Shown here piece after piece: positions 7,086 through 15,389 of a DNA stretch of 35,711 nucleotides. Origin of the DNA: Treponema sp. GTDB taxonomy: Bacteria > Spirochaetota > Spirochaetia > Treponematales > Breznakiellaceae. The stretch spans positions 1 through 35,711 of the forward strand of contig JAAYUZ010000032.1 in assembly GCA_012517385.1 (NCBI GenBank). Direction: 5' to 3'. A model generated the notes under the pieces. That model did not search any database. It was not told where the DNA came from and saw only the letters and a program-made list of their open reading frames with translations. Made by a program: the position numbers and the translations under genes. Numbering within the stretch: the first letter of the stretch is position 1; each line of letters opens with the position of its first letter.

Positions 7086-9089
7086 TTAGGGCTTTTGCTG
7101 TTTATTCTTATGACGAGGGCGTGCGGCGAGATTTTTTTGGAGCTCCGGTCGGTTTCCTCCTCCTGGCCGGGGCTCGCTTTTTTTTGTCCGCGATTGTTTT
7201 GTTCCAGATATTTTTGTCCCAGACCTGTTGTTGTGGCCCATAGGGCCCTTTTCTGATCCAGTGCGATCCGGAATGAGGCAGTCCGGGCCTTTCCCCAGCA
7301 AATCTTCCCTTCCTGCCTGTATCAATGCTTCCCGAACAAGGGGCCAGTTCTCAACCTTATCAAACTGAAGCAGGGCCCGTTGCAGCTTCCGTTCCCGTTC
7401 TCCCCGGGGCACATAGATTGGTTCCATGCTTCTGGGGTCGAGGCCTGTGTAGTACATGGTGGTAGAAAGGGTTCCCGGGGTGGGGTAAAAATCCTGTACC
7501 TGGTCCGGTACAAAGCCTGTTTTTTTAATGTACAGGGCCAGCTCTATCGCATCCTGTAAGGTTGAGCCCGGATGGCTTGCGATAAAGTAGGGGATAAGAT
7601 ACTGCTTGAGGCCCAGTCTTTGATTCGCCGCTTCAAACTTATGCCGAAACTGTTCGTAGACCCGATTGCCTCTTTTTCCCATGGCTGCCAGGACCCGGTC
7701 AGACACATGTTCCGGGGCTACCTTAAGCTGGCCTGAAACATGGTACGCACAGAGTTCTTCGAGGAAGGCATCACCAGAGGTTTTGTCCAGAAGAAGATAA
7801 TCAAAGCGGATGCCCGATCGCACAAAAACCTTTTTTATGCCCGGAATAGCCCTTAGTTTTCGCAGCAATTCCAGGTATTCCCGATGATCCGCCTTGAGGG
7901 CTGGACAAGCCTGGGGTGAAAGGCACTCCTTATCGGTACAAGCACCGCCCCTGGTCTGTTTGCTACAGGGGGATCTAAAAAAGTTAGCCGTGGGGCCCCC
8001 CACATCGTGGATATAGCCCTTAAAACCCGGGAGTTCCCGGAGCTGCTTTGCTTCCCGGATAAGACTTTCCTCAGTCCGGCCCCGTACCACCCGGCCCTGG
8101 TGAAAGGTAATGGCACAGAAGGAACAGCTGCCGAAACAACCCCGGTTAGATACTAAAGAAAAGGCTACCTCTGTCAGAGCGGGGATACCTCCTGCTGCTT
8201 CGTATTGGGGATGGGCCTGGCGGGTGTAGGGCAGTTCGTATATCCAATCGAGCGCTTCAGAAGTGGGGGGAAGGGGTGGTGGATTTTGTATCACCCAGCG
8301 GGTGTCGGTTTTTTCGAGGAGTACCTTTCCTGAAAGGGGGTCCGCATGTTCCTTCTGGAGCATGAAGTGCCGGGCATAGGCCCGCTTGCCCTCATCGCTG
8401 GGCTGTGAAATAGTTTCGTAATCGGGAAGCCTTACCATGGTTTGGGGGTCCAGATCTGGTTCCCCATGACCTGCAACACAGGTGCCTCTGACATTGGTAA
8501 TGCTGTGGATAGCTTCCCCAGCAGCGAGGCGGCGGGCAATTTCGGTGATGGGGGCCTCGCCCATGCCGTAGACCAGCAGGTCCGCCTTGGAATCGAGGAG
8601 TATGGACCGGCGGACCTTATCGGACCAATAATCGTAATGGGCGAGGCGGCGCAGGCTCGCTTCTATGCCGCCGATAATCACTGGAACCCCTTTGCAGACG
8701 CTTCTGATCCCCTCTACATATTTCAGGGTGGCCCGGTCGGGTCTGAGTCCGGCCTTGTCTGCCGGTGAATAAGCATCTTCGGACCGTTTGCGCCGGTTTG
8801 CCGTATAGTGGGCCACCATGGAATCCATGTTGCCAGCGCCGACTAAAAATGCAAGCCGGGGAATACCCAGTGCAAGGTATGATTCTGGTTTAGTCCAGTC
8901 GGGTTGGGAAATTATGCCTACCCTGTACCCCCGGGCTTCGAGCACCCGACCAATAACTGCCGCTGCAAAGGAGGGGTGGTCCACATAGGCATCCCCGGAG
9001 ACAAAGACAAAATCAAGTTTGTCCCAACCGCGCTGGGCCAGGTCTTCGGGTGAGATGGGGAGAAACTGTGTTCTATCGGCTTTTATCAC
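7086..9089 (-). CDS. ygiQ: YgiQ-family radical SAM protein
   Basis: The 667-residue protein belongs to the YgiQ (UPF0313) family of radical SAM enzymes, whose substrate is not established. The N-terminus FLPISPEDLAQRGWD, then VSGDAYVDHPSFAAAVIGR and GIISQPDW, is diagnostic. The [4Fe-4S]-binding motif is in NRGCFGSCSFCAI (CxxxCxxC), followed by HDVGGPTANF, a second cysteine cluster (C-x10-C-x5-C around SPCSKQ to QACPAL) and FYPTPGTLSTTMYYTGLDP. The last 50 or so residues form a Lys/Arg/Gly-rich tail (repeats like SGTKISGTKQSRTKK) that is likely disordered and may bind nucleic acid. The start is taken as GTG at 9089, which has no clear ribosome site. It is the last gene of a slyX-nifU-ygiQ run, in the same reading frame as nifU. 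Confidence 0.9.
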   Translation of the reverse strand: MIKADRTQFLPISPEDLAQRGWDKLDFVFVSGDAYVDHPSFAAAVIGRVLEARGYRVGIISQPDWTKPESYLALGIPRLAFLVGAGNMDSMVAHYTANRRKRSEDAYSPADKAGLRPDRATLKYVEGIRSVCKGVPVIIGGIEASLRRLAHYDYWSDKVRRSILLDSKADLLVYGMGEAPITEIARRLAAGEAIHSITNVRGTCVAGHGEPDLDPQTMVRLPDYETISQPSDEGKRAYARHFMLQKEHADPLSGKVLLEKTDTRWVIQNPPPLPPTSEALDWIYELPYTRQAHPQYEAAGGIPALTEVAFSLVSNRGCFGSCSFCAITFHQGRVVRGRTEESLIREAKQLRELPGFKGYIHDVGGPTANFFRSPCSKQTRGGACTDKECLSPQACPALKADHREYLELLRKLRAIPGIKKVFVRSGIRFDYLLLDKTSGDAFLEELCAYHVSGQLKVAPEHVSDRVLAAMGKRGNRVYEQFRHKFEAANQRLGLKQYLIPYFIASHPGSTLQDAIELALYIKKTGFVPDQVQDFYPTPGTLSTTMYYTGLDPRSMEPIYVPRGERERKLQRALLQFDKVENWPLVREALIQAGREDLLGKGPDCLIPDRTGSEKGPMGHNNRSGTKISGTKQSRTKKSEPRPGGGNRPELQKNLAARPRHKNKQQKP

Positions 9090-9101
9090 TGGGGAAGCAC
9101 A

Positions 9102-9326
9102 CTACACGCCGATGACGGCGGTTACTTCTGGAACAACCTTTTTAAGATATTTTTCTATACCCATACGCAGGGTCATCTGGGACATGGGGCAGGAGCCGCA
9201 GGCGCCGGTCAATTTAAGGGAGACCACCCCATCTTCGCTCACCGATACAAATTCAACGTCCCCGCCATCTGCCTGGAGGGAGGGACGCACATCTTCCAGA
9301 GCGGTTTTTATTCTTTCTTCGAGCAT
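9102..9326 (-). CDS. NifU C-terminal-type Fe-S scaffold protein
   Basis: This 74-residue protein consists of a single NifU C-terminal (Nfu) domain: MLEERIKTALEDVRPSLQ, ADGGDVEFVSV, then the cluster-binding CxxC in TGACGSCPMSQMTL. Such small proteins hold a [4Fe-4S] cluster at a dimer interface and deliver it to apoproteins. The ATG at 9326 is preferred over the upstream ATG at 9344 because GGAGG sits five bases before it. The gene ends in TAG only 12 bases before the ygiQ start and in the same frame. A radical SAM Fe-S protein downstream makes a cluster donor a sensible partner, though that link is inference. Confidence 0.9.
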   Translation of the reverse strand: MLEERIKTALEDVRPSLQADGGDVEFVSVSEDGVVSLKLTGACGSCPMSQMTLRMGIEKYLKKVVPEVTAVIGV

Positions 9327-9508
9327 ATAATCCTCCGAAATCATTCCACTGAATAGGAACCTTAGTATATCTATAAGCTATTGATGCTGCAAGAGCTGCA
9401 GGGAACTGGCGCATCTTGAACCGGGTCTCTGCCAGAGCCAACGCTATTGCAAATGCCTGGTCTTGCTGGTGCTGAGGCCTCCTTAACTGGGTTCCCGCCA
9501 GAGAGTTA

Positions 9509-9727
9509 TCAATAATGGGGAGGCTTCCGGTTGGGGATTTCTTCCAGCTCCTTGGTAAGAAATAGGATTTTTTCCTTGAGTACCCGGTGTTCCTGACTTA
9601 ATTTTTCTGCCTGTTTGTTTTGTTCTAACACGGCTGACTGGAGCCGCTCCAGAAAGTCCTCAAGATAGGCCAGCTTTATTTCGATTCGTTCCAGCCGTTC
9701 ATCAACCTGAATCATCTTTTCTTCCAT
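9509..9727 (-). CDS. SlyX-like small coiled-coil protein
   Basis: The 72-residue product is almost all helix. Heptad-like hydrophobic spacing runs from LERIEIKLAYLEDFLERLQ through LSQEHRVLKEKILFLTKELE, with a proline-rich end (RKPPHY). The pattern E-x-R-L-x-R-I-E-x-K-L-A-Y-L-E followed by L-N-x-x-V-x-x-Q matches SlyX, a small protein of unknown function. Two starts are possible, ATG 9727 or ATG 9715 (MIQVDERLERI); neither has a strong ribosome site. It is probably the first gene of the slyX-nifU-ygiQ run, with 182 bases between it and nifU. A weak promoter-like pair (TAGACC, 18 bases, TATGAT at 9737-9742) lies just upstream. Confidence 0.7.
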   Translation of the reverse strand: MEEKMIQVDERLERIEIKLAYLEDFLERLQSAVLEQNKQAEKLSQEHRVLKEKILFLTKELEEIPNRKPPHY

Positions 9728-9778
9728 AATAAGGTAATCATAGCCTATCGAAGCCTGGCGGGTCTATCGTCATAGTAA

Positions 9779-9800
9779 GGACCCTATTTGGACCCTATTT
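9779..9800. repeat. 11-bp tandem duplication
   Basis: GGACCCTATTT occurs twice head to tail (9779-9789 and 9790-9800) in the divergent region between the slyX-like gene and the phosphofructokinase gene, just upstream of the pfk promoter. It may be a binding site pair or simple replication slippage. Confidence 0.5.
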
Positions 9801-9821
9801 GTCCGACTTTTTGGCATGCCA

Positions 9822-9850
9822 TTGAAGCCCCCTGGTATAAACCGTATACT
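9822..9850 (+). promoter_or_regulatory. promoter of the phosphofructokinase gene
   Basis: A -35 TTGAAG (9822-9827), a 17-base spacer and a -10 TATACT (9845-9850) precede the gene. The leader is about 33 bases and carries the strong ribosome site AAGGAGG just before the ATG at 9890. Confidence 0.6.
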
Positions 9851-9889
9851 TAAAGGTAACAATCAGCCTTTGGCCCCAAGGAGGACCCC

Positions 9890-11260
9890 ATGAGTGATGA
9901 TTTTGATTTTACCATTGAGGATCTTGGCAAGCGTACTATTGAGTCGCCCATCAGTCTTTCCCGGGTTTCCGGGGATTTTATTGCCAATTATGTCAGCGAT
10001 GATGAATTTATTCGTTATCGGGTAGATGCTCATCTGGGAGACCAGCCTAAAACTGAACGGAAAATGGTCTTTGAAAAGGCCGGTCCCCGGGAGAAAATAT
10101 ACTTTTCACCGAACCATGTTCACGCAGGTATCGTAACCTGTGGCGGCCTTTGTCCTGGTCTCAATGATGTTATCAGGGCTATTGTTCGGGCCCTCTGGTA
10201 TTTGTATGGCGTGCGCCGAATTTCGGGGATTAAATATGGGTACAAGGGGTTCCTTCCTGAATATGGTTTTGATATAAAGCCCCTGGATCCGGATATTGTG
10301 GATGACATCCATAAAATCGGTGGTACTATACTCGGTACTGCCCGGGGTGGCGGCAAGCAGGTAACTGAAATTGTGGATGCCATTGAACGGCTGAACCTGA
10401 ATATTCTTTTTGCCATCGGCGGCGATGGAACCCAGCGGGGAGCCCTGGATATTGCCAACGAAATTACCCGCCGGGGACTTAAAATTGCCGTGGTGGGGAT
10501 TCCCAAAACGGTGGATAACGACTTCTCCTTTATTGATAAATCCTTTGGGTTCGATACGGCGGTAGTAAAGGCGGTTGAGGCGGTTACCGCGGCCCACATG
10601 GAAGCCCACTCCCAGATAAATGGTATAGGCCTGGTAAAAGTTATGGGCCGTGAATCGGGCTTTATCGCAGCCCACACTGCCCTGGCAAGCCATGAGGTGA
10701 ATTTCGTCCTTATTCCGGAGGTTCCCTTTGATATAGAAGGGCCGCATGGATTGCTTGCTCATCTGGAAAAACGGCTTGAAAAGCGGCACCATGCGGTCAT
10801 TGTGGTTGCCGAGGGAGCCCTGCAGGACCAGCTGGTAAAGGAAGCAAAGACCGATGCATCGGGGAACCTGAAATTTGCCGATGTGGGTATCTATCTGCGG
10901 GATAAGATACAGGCCTATTTTGATGCCAAGGGAAAAGAAATTAATCTTAAATACATTGATCCCAGCTATACGATCCGGGCTTCCCCTGCGGAGCCGATCG
11001 ATTCAATCTACTGTGAGCGGCTTGGCAATGCGGCGGTCCATGCGGCCATGGCGGGGAAAACGAAGGTGCTTATTGGCCTGGTGAATAATGAATTTGTCCA
11101 TCTTCCCACCAAGATTGCGGTTTCCCGCCGGAACCATGTGGACCCTGAGGGGAGCCTCTGGCGGGACACCCTGGAAGCGACCCATCAACCTATTCTAATG
11201 GTGAACAGCAAAACCCTGAGCGATGCCCTGGGGGTAAAGCAGGGGAAAGATGTCAAATGA
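9890..11260 (+). CDS. pfkA: 6-phosphofructokinase, long spirochetal (BB0727/TP0108-like) type
   Basis: The enzyme phosphorylates fructose 6-phosphate in glycolysis. The 456-residue length exceeds the 320 of the E. coli enzyme because of an N-terminal extension of about 75 residues before [19 protein letters not shown]. Motifs are [26 protein letters not shown] (catalytic Asp), [13 protein letters not shown] and [14 protein letters not shown]. In GGDGT the residue that separates donors is Gly (ATP type; PPi enzymes usually have Asp), while PKTVDND has Lys where classic ATP enzymes have Gly. This Gly/Lys pair is the pattern of the clade with trypanosomatid and spirochetal enzymes, so ATP is more likely than PPi but not certain. 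The stop overlaps the next gene by four bases. Confidence 0.88.
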   Translation: MSDDFDFTIEDLGKRTIESPISLSRVSGDFIANYVSDDEFIRYRVDAHLGDQPKTERKMVFEKAGPREKIYFSPNHVHAGIVTCGGLCPGLNDVIRAIVRALWYLYGVRRISGIKYGYKGFLPEYGFDIKPLDPDIVDDIHKIGGTILGTARGGGKQVTEIVDAIERLNLNILFAIGGDGTQRGALDIANEITRRGLKIAVVGIPKTVDNDFSFIDKSFGFDTAVVKAVEAVTAAHMEAHSQINGIGLVKVMGRESGFIAAHTALASHEVNFVLIPEVPFDIEGPHGLLAHLEKRLEKRHHAVIVVAEGALQDQLVKEAKTDASGNLKFADVGIYLRDKIQAYFDAKGKEINLKYIDPSYTIRASPAEPIDSIYCERLGNAAVHAAMAGKTKVLIGLVNNEFVHLPTKIAVSRRNHVDPEGSLWRDTLEATHQPILMVNSKTLSDALGVKQGKDVK

Positions 11261-12618
11261 GGTTGATAGAAACCCATGAGGATCTGCTTTTGCTTGAGGT
11301 GGGTGGGGTAGAGGCGGATCTTTCCGATGCGGAGCTTGATGAATACTTTTCAGAAGCCCTGCAGAAAGCCCTCTCACGGGTACATCCGGGGCCTGTGGCC
11401 CTCCTCCCCCCGGACGGAACCCGCTTTCATTCCCGGGCGGGTTATTTAACCGATATTGCGAGCCGTATTCTCAGTTCCTGGCCCTCGGGAGATCGGCTCG
11501 GCATGGTTATGCCCGCCCTGGGTACCCACATGCCCATGACCGCAGCAGAACTGGGCCGTATGTTCCCCGGGACCCCCCTCGCTAAGTTCCGCGGTCACGA
11601 CTGGCGGAGGGATGTGCTGACCCTGGGGCGGCTCGAAGCTGACTGGGTAGAGAAGACCGCGGAAGGGGCGGTCCGGTTTGACTGGCCAGTCCAGGTCAAC
11701 AAGGCCCTGTTAGAAGAAGAATACTCCCTGATTGTGTCCTTAGGGCAGGTGGTCCCCCATGAAGTCATTGGCATGGCGAACCACCTTAAAAACCTCTTTG
11801 TTGGGACCGGCGGTAAGGAAGCTATCGATAAAAGCCACTTTACCGGAGCGGCCTACGGAATGGAACGGATGATGGGCCGGATCAATACCCCTGTTCGGGC
11901 CCTCTTTGATGAGGGCTATCGCAGGTTCGGAAATCTGCTGCCGCCAATATTGTGGGTACTTACGGTGGTGGGGAGCCGCAGTGAATCTGAGGCACGCCGC
12001 ACCGGGAAGCCCCGGGGTTCCCTTGCGGTCCGGGGGCTCTATGTGGGCTTTGGCCGCTCATGTTTTGAAAAAGCCGCAGAACTGGCTCGCAGGGTGAATG
12101 TGGACCTCCTGGATGAACCGATACAGAAGGCTGTTGTATATCTTGAACCGGAGGAATTCCGGACCACCTGGCTGGGAAACAAGGCGGTATACCGGACCCG
12201 GATGGCCATGGCCGATGGGGGTGAGCTCCTCATTCTGGCACCGGGACTGGAGCGCTTTGGAGAAGATCCGGGCATTGATACCCTCATCCGCAAGCATGGC
12301 TACCGGCCGGCGGCGGAGATCCGGAGCAGAGTAGAGTCTGATCAGGAATTGCAGGGGGCTTTAAGCGCCGCCGCCCATCTGATCCATGGTTCAAGCGAGA
12401 ACCGTTTCACGGTCCGCTATTGTCCGGGTCCTGGTGTAAGCCGGAAAGAGATAGAGTCCGTCGGCTATGAATGGGGTGACCTTGCAGAAGCCCTGGCCCG
12501 CTATGACATCCATAATCTTTCCCTGGGGTGGAATACCCTTCCCGATGGGGAGCGGATATTCTTTGTGCCAAACCCAGCCCTCGGCCTCTGGGCAGAAAAG
12601 CGGAAATTTTTAACCTAG
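11257..12618 (+). CDS. LarA-like (DUF2088) nickel-pincer family racemase/epimerase
   Basis: The 453-residue protein resembles LarA lactate racemase, which carries a covalently bound nickel-pincer nucleotide. The family residues can be matched by spacing: His91 in ALGTHMPMT (LarA His108), His168 in [10 protein letters not shown] (His174), Lys178 in ANHLKNLF (the cofactor-linking Lys184, again ten residues after the His), and His194 in DKSHFTG (His200, again 16 after the Lys). Similarity elsewhere is low, and LarA family members act on varied 2-hydroxy acids and sugar acids, so the substrate is open. The gene overlaps pfkA (ATGA) and must be co-translated with it, hinting at a role in carbon metabolism. 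The cofactor synthesis genes larB/larC/larE are not in this window. Confidence 0.8.
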   Translation: MRLIETHEDLLLLEVGGVEADLSDAELDEYFSEALQKALSRVHPGPVALLPPDGTRFHSRAGYLTDIASRILSSWPSGDRLGMVMPALGTHMPMTAAELGRMFPGTPLAKFRGHDWRRDVLTLGRLEADWVEKTAEGAVRFDWPVQVNKALLEEEYSLIVSLGQVVPHEVIGMANHLKNLFVGTGGKEAIDKSHFTGAAYGMERMMGRINTPVRALFDEGYRRFGNLLPPILWVLTVVGSRSESEARRTGKPRGSLAVRGLYVGFGRSCFEKAAELARRVNVDLLDEPIQKAVVYLEPEEFRTTWLGNKAVYRTRMAMADGGELLILAPGLERFGEDPGIDTLIRKHGYRPAAEIRSRVESDQELQGALSAAAHLIHGSSENRFTVRYCPGPGVSRKEIESVGYEWGDLAEALARYDIHNLSLGWNTLPDGERIFFVPNPALGLWAEKRKFLT

Positions 12619-12639
12619 AGCTGCATTAGTTCACAGGTG

Positions 12640-12665
12640 ACAGCTTAAGGCTGTTCCTTTTTCCC
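12640..12665 (+). terminator. weak terminator after the LarA-like gene
   Basis: A short stem, ACAGC / GCTGT with a 5-base loop (12640-12654), is followed by TCCTTTTT. It sits 20 bases after the stop codon and just before the next promoter. The stem is only five pairs plus one G-T pair, so efficiency is doubtful. Confidence 0.4.
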
Positions 12666-12666
12666 C

Positions 12667-12695
12667 TTGACTATCAATTCCGCAGGGCCTACTTT
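12667..12695 (+). promoter_or_regulatory. promoter of the SprA-like gene
   Basis: A -35 TTGACT (12667-12672), a 17-base spacer and a -10 TACTTT (12690-12695). The predicted start near 12702 leaves a leader of only about 14 bases, containing AAGG, before the ATG at 12716. Confidence 0.55.
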
Positions 12696-12715
12696 TATTA
12701 GTAAGGTACCAAAGT

Positions 12716-13243
12716 ATGGGTATTTCCATAGGGTCTGTGGGTCGAGTTGAACCGCTGGAGGCTCTAGAACGGGTCCGGCGGGTTGAGTACCGGCTGCAGG
12801 ATGGGCAAAAAAATTCAGAGATACACAGCTTCTCTGAACATTTGCATGCTTCTGTTGCACCCAGCGATGAGTTGATTGCCGCCAATGTGGAGGTAAAAGC
12901 CCATGAACGTGCCCATATGGCAGCCCTGGGGGCCTATGCGGCGGGTCCCATCAACTATAATTATATAACCCTGCCCGATGGTTCAAAATATGCAGTTGGC
13001 GGATCAATCAAGGTAGATCTTACACCGGTTCCGGGGGACCCGGAGGCTACTATCCGCAAGGCCAGAGCTATTATTAATGCGGCTGGAGCGGTGAGCTCCC
13101 CTTCCCCGGCAGATATGCGGGTCGCAGCCCAGGCGTACCAGATGGAGATGCAAGCCCAGCGGGAACTGGAAGCATCCCGTGAAAAGGATGAAGGGGAGGC
13201 CGATGGATCGGCCAGGTCCCTTAAAGGGGGAGTATTAGTGTAA
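12716..13243 (+). CDS. SprA-related putative zinc metallopeptidase
   Basis: The 175-residue protein carries an HExxH zinc motif (His-Glu-Arg-Ala-His) in EVKAHERAHMAALGAYAAG, followed by INYNYITLPDGSKYAVGG, VDLTPVPGDPEATIRKA and INAAGAVSSPSPADMRVAAQA. This set is typical of the SprA-related family (PF12118), small proteins presumed to be metallopeptidases, whose substrates are unknown. There is no signal peptide or membrane segment, so it is predicted to be cytoplasmic. The last 30 residues are highly charged. It appears to be a single-gene unit with its own promoter. Its 3' end overlaps the 3' end of the histidine kinase gene on the other strand by 23 bases. Confidence 0.82.
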   Translation: MGISIGSVGRVEPLEALERVRRVEYRLQDGQKNSEIHSFSEHLHASVAPSDELIAANVEVKAHERAHMAALGAYAAGPINYNYITLPDGSKYAVGGSIKVDLTPVPGDPEATIRKARAIINAAGAVSSPSPADMRVAAQAYQMEMQAQRELEASREKDEGEADGSARSLKGGVLV

Positions 13244-14525
13244 TGGTGGTGCCCTGCCCGGGGGTGCTTGTAATATCGAGACTGCCCCCGGCAAGGCTTA
13301 CGGCCTCGATGGCTCCCCTGAGCCCAAGTCCATGGGAAGTGGAAAATGCGTGATCCGGAGAAACACTGCCCTCTTTAATCTCCTTGAGCCGTTCCATACT
13401 GATTCCCTGACCGGTATCACTTACGGTAATGACTAAAAAGCTCTCTTTATCTTGCTGCTTCTTATGTGCAGAGACGTTTATTCCACCCTGGTTTGTATAT
13501 TTTATGGCGTTATCCATTAGATTTTCGATGATACGGATGATTTTGCTTTTAGGCATATCCGGTACTGGAAGGTTTTTAGGAATTTGGATAGTGACGGTGA
13601 GTCCCTTAGCCTGAGCCTGGAGCCGGTAGGTTCCAATGGCCCGTTCTATGAGAGTGAAAAGCCGGTCCTTTGGTTCATTATTTTCCTGCTCCCGTCCTTC
13701 CGGTTCAAGGATTTCCTGAACTAAATCGAACATCAATTTATTAGAACGGGAAAGAATATCCACATACTGTTTCTGTTCTTCCGTAAGTTCTGTAGCGGCC
13801 AGCAGGGCCTGTACTCCCATGATTGATGTAATGGGGGATCGGAGATCGTGGGTCAGGGAAGCCAGGCGGTCATGACTGTCCTGTCTCGTATCAGCAATCA
13901 GTTTTTCCAGATACCGGTTCATTATGCGACGCGCTTCGGCTATATGATTCAGGTATTCTACATAATGGCGCAGAAAGGTGTTTATTCCCAGAGCAAGGAT
14001 GTGCAGAATAATTACCCCAAACCGGGCATTAATAACCGCCATGGTAATGTGTTTGTTAAAGCATAATTCCAGGATATCAAAGATAATTGCAATGACTAAA
14101 AGCCCAAGGGCGCAGCGGAATTGATTTGAATAGAGGCCGATGAGGACCATGGCGGCAAAAAACACGAGGGCTGCCAATGGCATGAGGGCTCCCGAGGTAG
14201 CCTCATATAGGGCCGATGGGATAAGGGCCGCTGCCACCGACAGGCTGCCGCCAAAAAACAAGATCGGAATTGCAGCGTTATAATAATTGAATTTTAGTAA
14301 GAGCAGGCAGAGCGCTACGGAGAGACTGGATCCGATTCTGGTTACGGTAAAGACATCGGGTCCCCGGAATATGTCCAGACTGATGGTTGAAATAATAATC
14401 GGAAAGAGGATGATGAGGAACCGTACCAAATATTCCTTGCGCATCCGGTCAGGAGAAAGGATAGAATTATCCGCTTCGCCCAGTATCCAGATGCTTATCT
14501 TGTTAAATAATCGTGGATATTTCAT
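13221..14525 (-). CDS. membrane-anchored sensor histidine kinase
   Basis: The roughly 434-residue protein begins with five or six hydrophobic helices (for example VRFLIILFPIIISTISL, SVALCLLLL, ALMPLAALVFFAAMVLIGLY, CALGLLVIAIIFDILEL and FGVIILHILALGI) with very short loops. The kinase core follows: phospho-acceptor His in SLTHDLRSPITSIMG, N-box IRIIENLMDNAIKYTNQGG, G1 box VSDTGQGIS, and HGLGLRGAIE. It has no extracytoplasmic sensor domain, so it probably senses something in or at the membrane. There is no response regulator beside it. The start could be ATG 14525 (MKYPRLFN) or in-frame ATG 14555; both lie inside the 3' end of the methyltransferase gene, so the two genes are coupled, and neither start has a good ribosome site. 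Confidence 0.85.
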   Translation of the reverse strand: MKYPRLFNKISIWILGEADNSILSPDRMRKEYLVRFLIILFPIIISTISLDIFRGPDVFTVTRIGSSLSVALCLLLLKFNYYNAAIPILFFGGSLSVAAALIPSALYEATSGALMPLAALVFFAAMVLIGLYSNQFRCALGLLVIAIIFDILELCFNKHITMAVINARFGVIILHILALGINTFLRHYVEYLNHIAEARRIMNRYLEKLIADTRQDSHDRLASLTHDLRSPITSIMGVQALLAATELTEEQKQYVDILSRSNKLMFDLVQEILEPEGREQENNEPKDRLFTLIERAIGTYRLQAQAKGLTVTIQIPKNLPVPDMPKSKIIRIIENLMDNAIKYTNQGGINVSAHKKQQDKESFLVITVSDTGQGISMERLKEIKEGSVSPDHAFSTSHGLGLRGAIEAVSLAGGSLDITSTPGQGTTITLILPL

Positions 14526-15261
14526 GGAGGAAAAGGGTTGCCGCCTGGGCGACATTCAGGCTTTCAATCTGGCCTGAACCGGGAATCCTGACCAGATACG
14601 AACAGGCCTCTTCCGCTCCGGGAGAGAGCCCTGTTTCTTCATTTCCAATCACCACTGCAAAGCCGCCGAAGGGTGCCTTTACCAGGCTTGGCAGATCCTG
14701 GAGCCGCAGCCGGGCTCGGTGATGGGCTCCCAGCACCAGAAGCTTTTTTGCGGCATCGGAGATAAAGGCTTCAGTATTTGTTACCCTTCGAATGCGGATA
14801 TATTCCATGCCCCCTTCAGCAACCCGATATGCGCTGGTACTAAGCCGGGCTTCCTTGTCCCGTTCTGAGAGCACTACCCAGGTTGCACCGAAAAAAGCCG
14901 CCGAGCGGATGATGGCCCCCAGATTGTTATCATTGCCCACCGAATCCAGGATGAGACCTATCTGTTTTTTCTGGCTCCATTCATCAAGCTCCTCGTGATT
15001 CATCCGGAGCAGCTCCGGTTCCTGGATCATGGCTACCACACCCTGATGCCGGGGGCTTTTGCAGAGCCGTTCCAGCTCTTCGTCTTCACAGAGTTTATAG
15101 AGCCGTTTTTGTTCCGCCAGATATTTACAAACTTTGGTAAAATGCTTTAACCGATCCTGCCTCAGGAAGAGCCGCTTAATCTGTTCTGGATGTACTTCTG
15201 CAAGGGCTGACACGGCATTAAAGCCGCAGACCGCAAGTTCCCTGGTCAGTTTATTACGCAT
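14503..15261 (-). CDS. SpoU/TrmH-family RNA 2'-O-ribose methyltransferase
   Basis: The 252-residue enzyme has the three SPOUT-class knot motifs: NDNNLGAIIRSAAFFGA, VVIGNEETGLS, and IPGSGQIESLNVAQAATLFLHE. Proteins of this class methylate ribose 2'-OH groups in tRNA or rRNA using SAM. The N-terminal 90 or so residues resemble the substrate-binding domain of RlmB-like members (VSALAEVHPEQIKRLFL, HQGVVAMI), so rRNA is one possible target; the exact nucleotide cannot be told. The start is put at ATG 15261 (MRNKLTREL) because the promoter's -10 ends seven bases before it; an upstream in-frame codon at 15342 would lie before the promoter. The mRNA may therefore be leaderless. Confidence 0.85.
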   Translation of the reverse strand: MRNKLTRELAVCGFNAVSALAEVHPEQIKRLFLRQDRLKHFTKVCKYLAEQKRLYKLCEDEELERLCKSPRHQGVVAMIQEPELLRMNHEELDEWSQKKQIGLILDSVGNDNNLGAIIRSAAFFGATWVVLSERDKEARLSTSAYRVAEGGMEYIRIRRVTNTEAFISDAAKKLLVLGAHHRARLRLQDLPSLVKAPFGGFAVVIGNEETGLSPGAEEACSYLVRIPGSGQIESLNVAQAATLFLHEISTII

Positions 15262-15268
15262 TACGGTA

Positions 15269-15297
15269 AGTATAACGTAAAATGAATATATTGTCAT
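15269..15297 (-). promoter_or_regulatory. promoter of the SpoU methyltransferase, predicted leaderless
   Basis: On the minus strand, -35 ATGACA (15292-15297), a 17-base spacer and -10 TATACT (15269-15274). Seven bases separate the -10 from the A of the ATG at 15261, which is where transcription should begin. No ribosome binding site is present. Confidence 0.6.
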
Positions 15298-15317
15298 TCT
15301 TGGAAATTTTAATTTTT

Positions 15318-15342
15318 TTAAGGTTTTTTGAAAAAACCTCAA
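15318..15342. repeat. palindrome between divergent genes
   Basis: AGGTTTTTT (15321-15329) and AAAAAACCT (15331-15339) are perfect inverted copies around one base, extendable with one mismatch to 15318-15342. It lies between the divergent methyltransferase and AlaX promoters. It may be an operator or a hairpin end of an upstream transcript. Confidence 0.5.
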
Positions 15343-15389
15343 TTATCAGCCCGATTTTATACCATTATCAAAGTCCGCAATCTCTGTTC

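Noticed and set aside
9253-9441. Minus-strand open frame of 62 codons between slyX and nifU
   Set aside because: It begins at a TTG, shares no recognisable family, and runs into nifU in another frame, where it becomes an Arg/Pro-rich shadow. The first 30 codons look protein-like but there is no ribosome site; it could be a remnant but cannot be supported.
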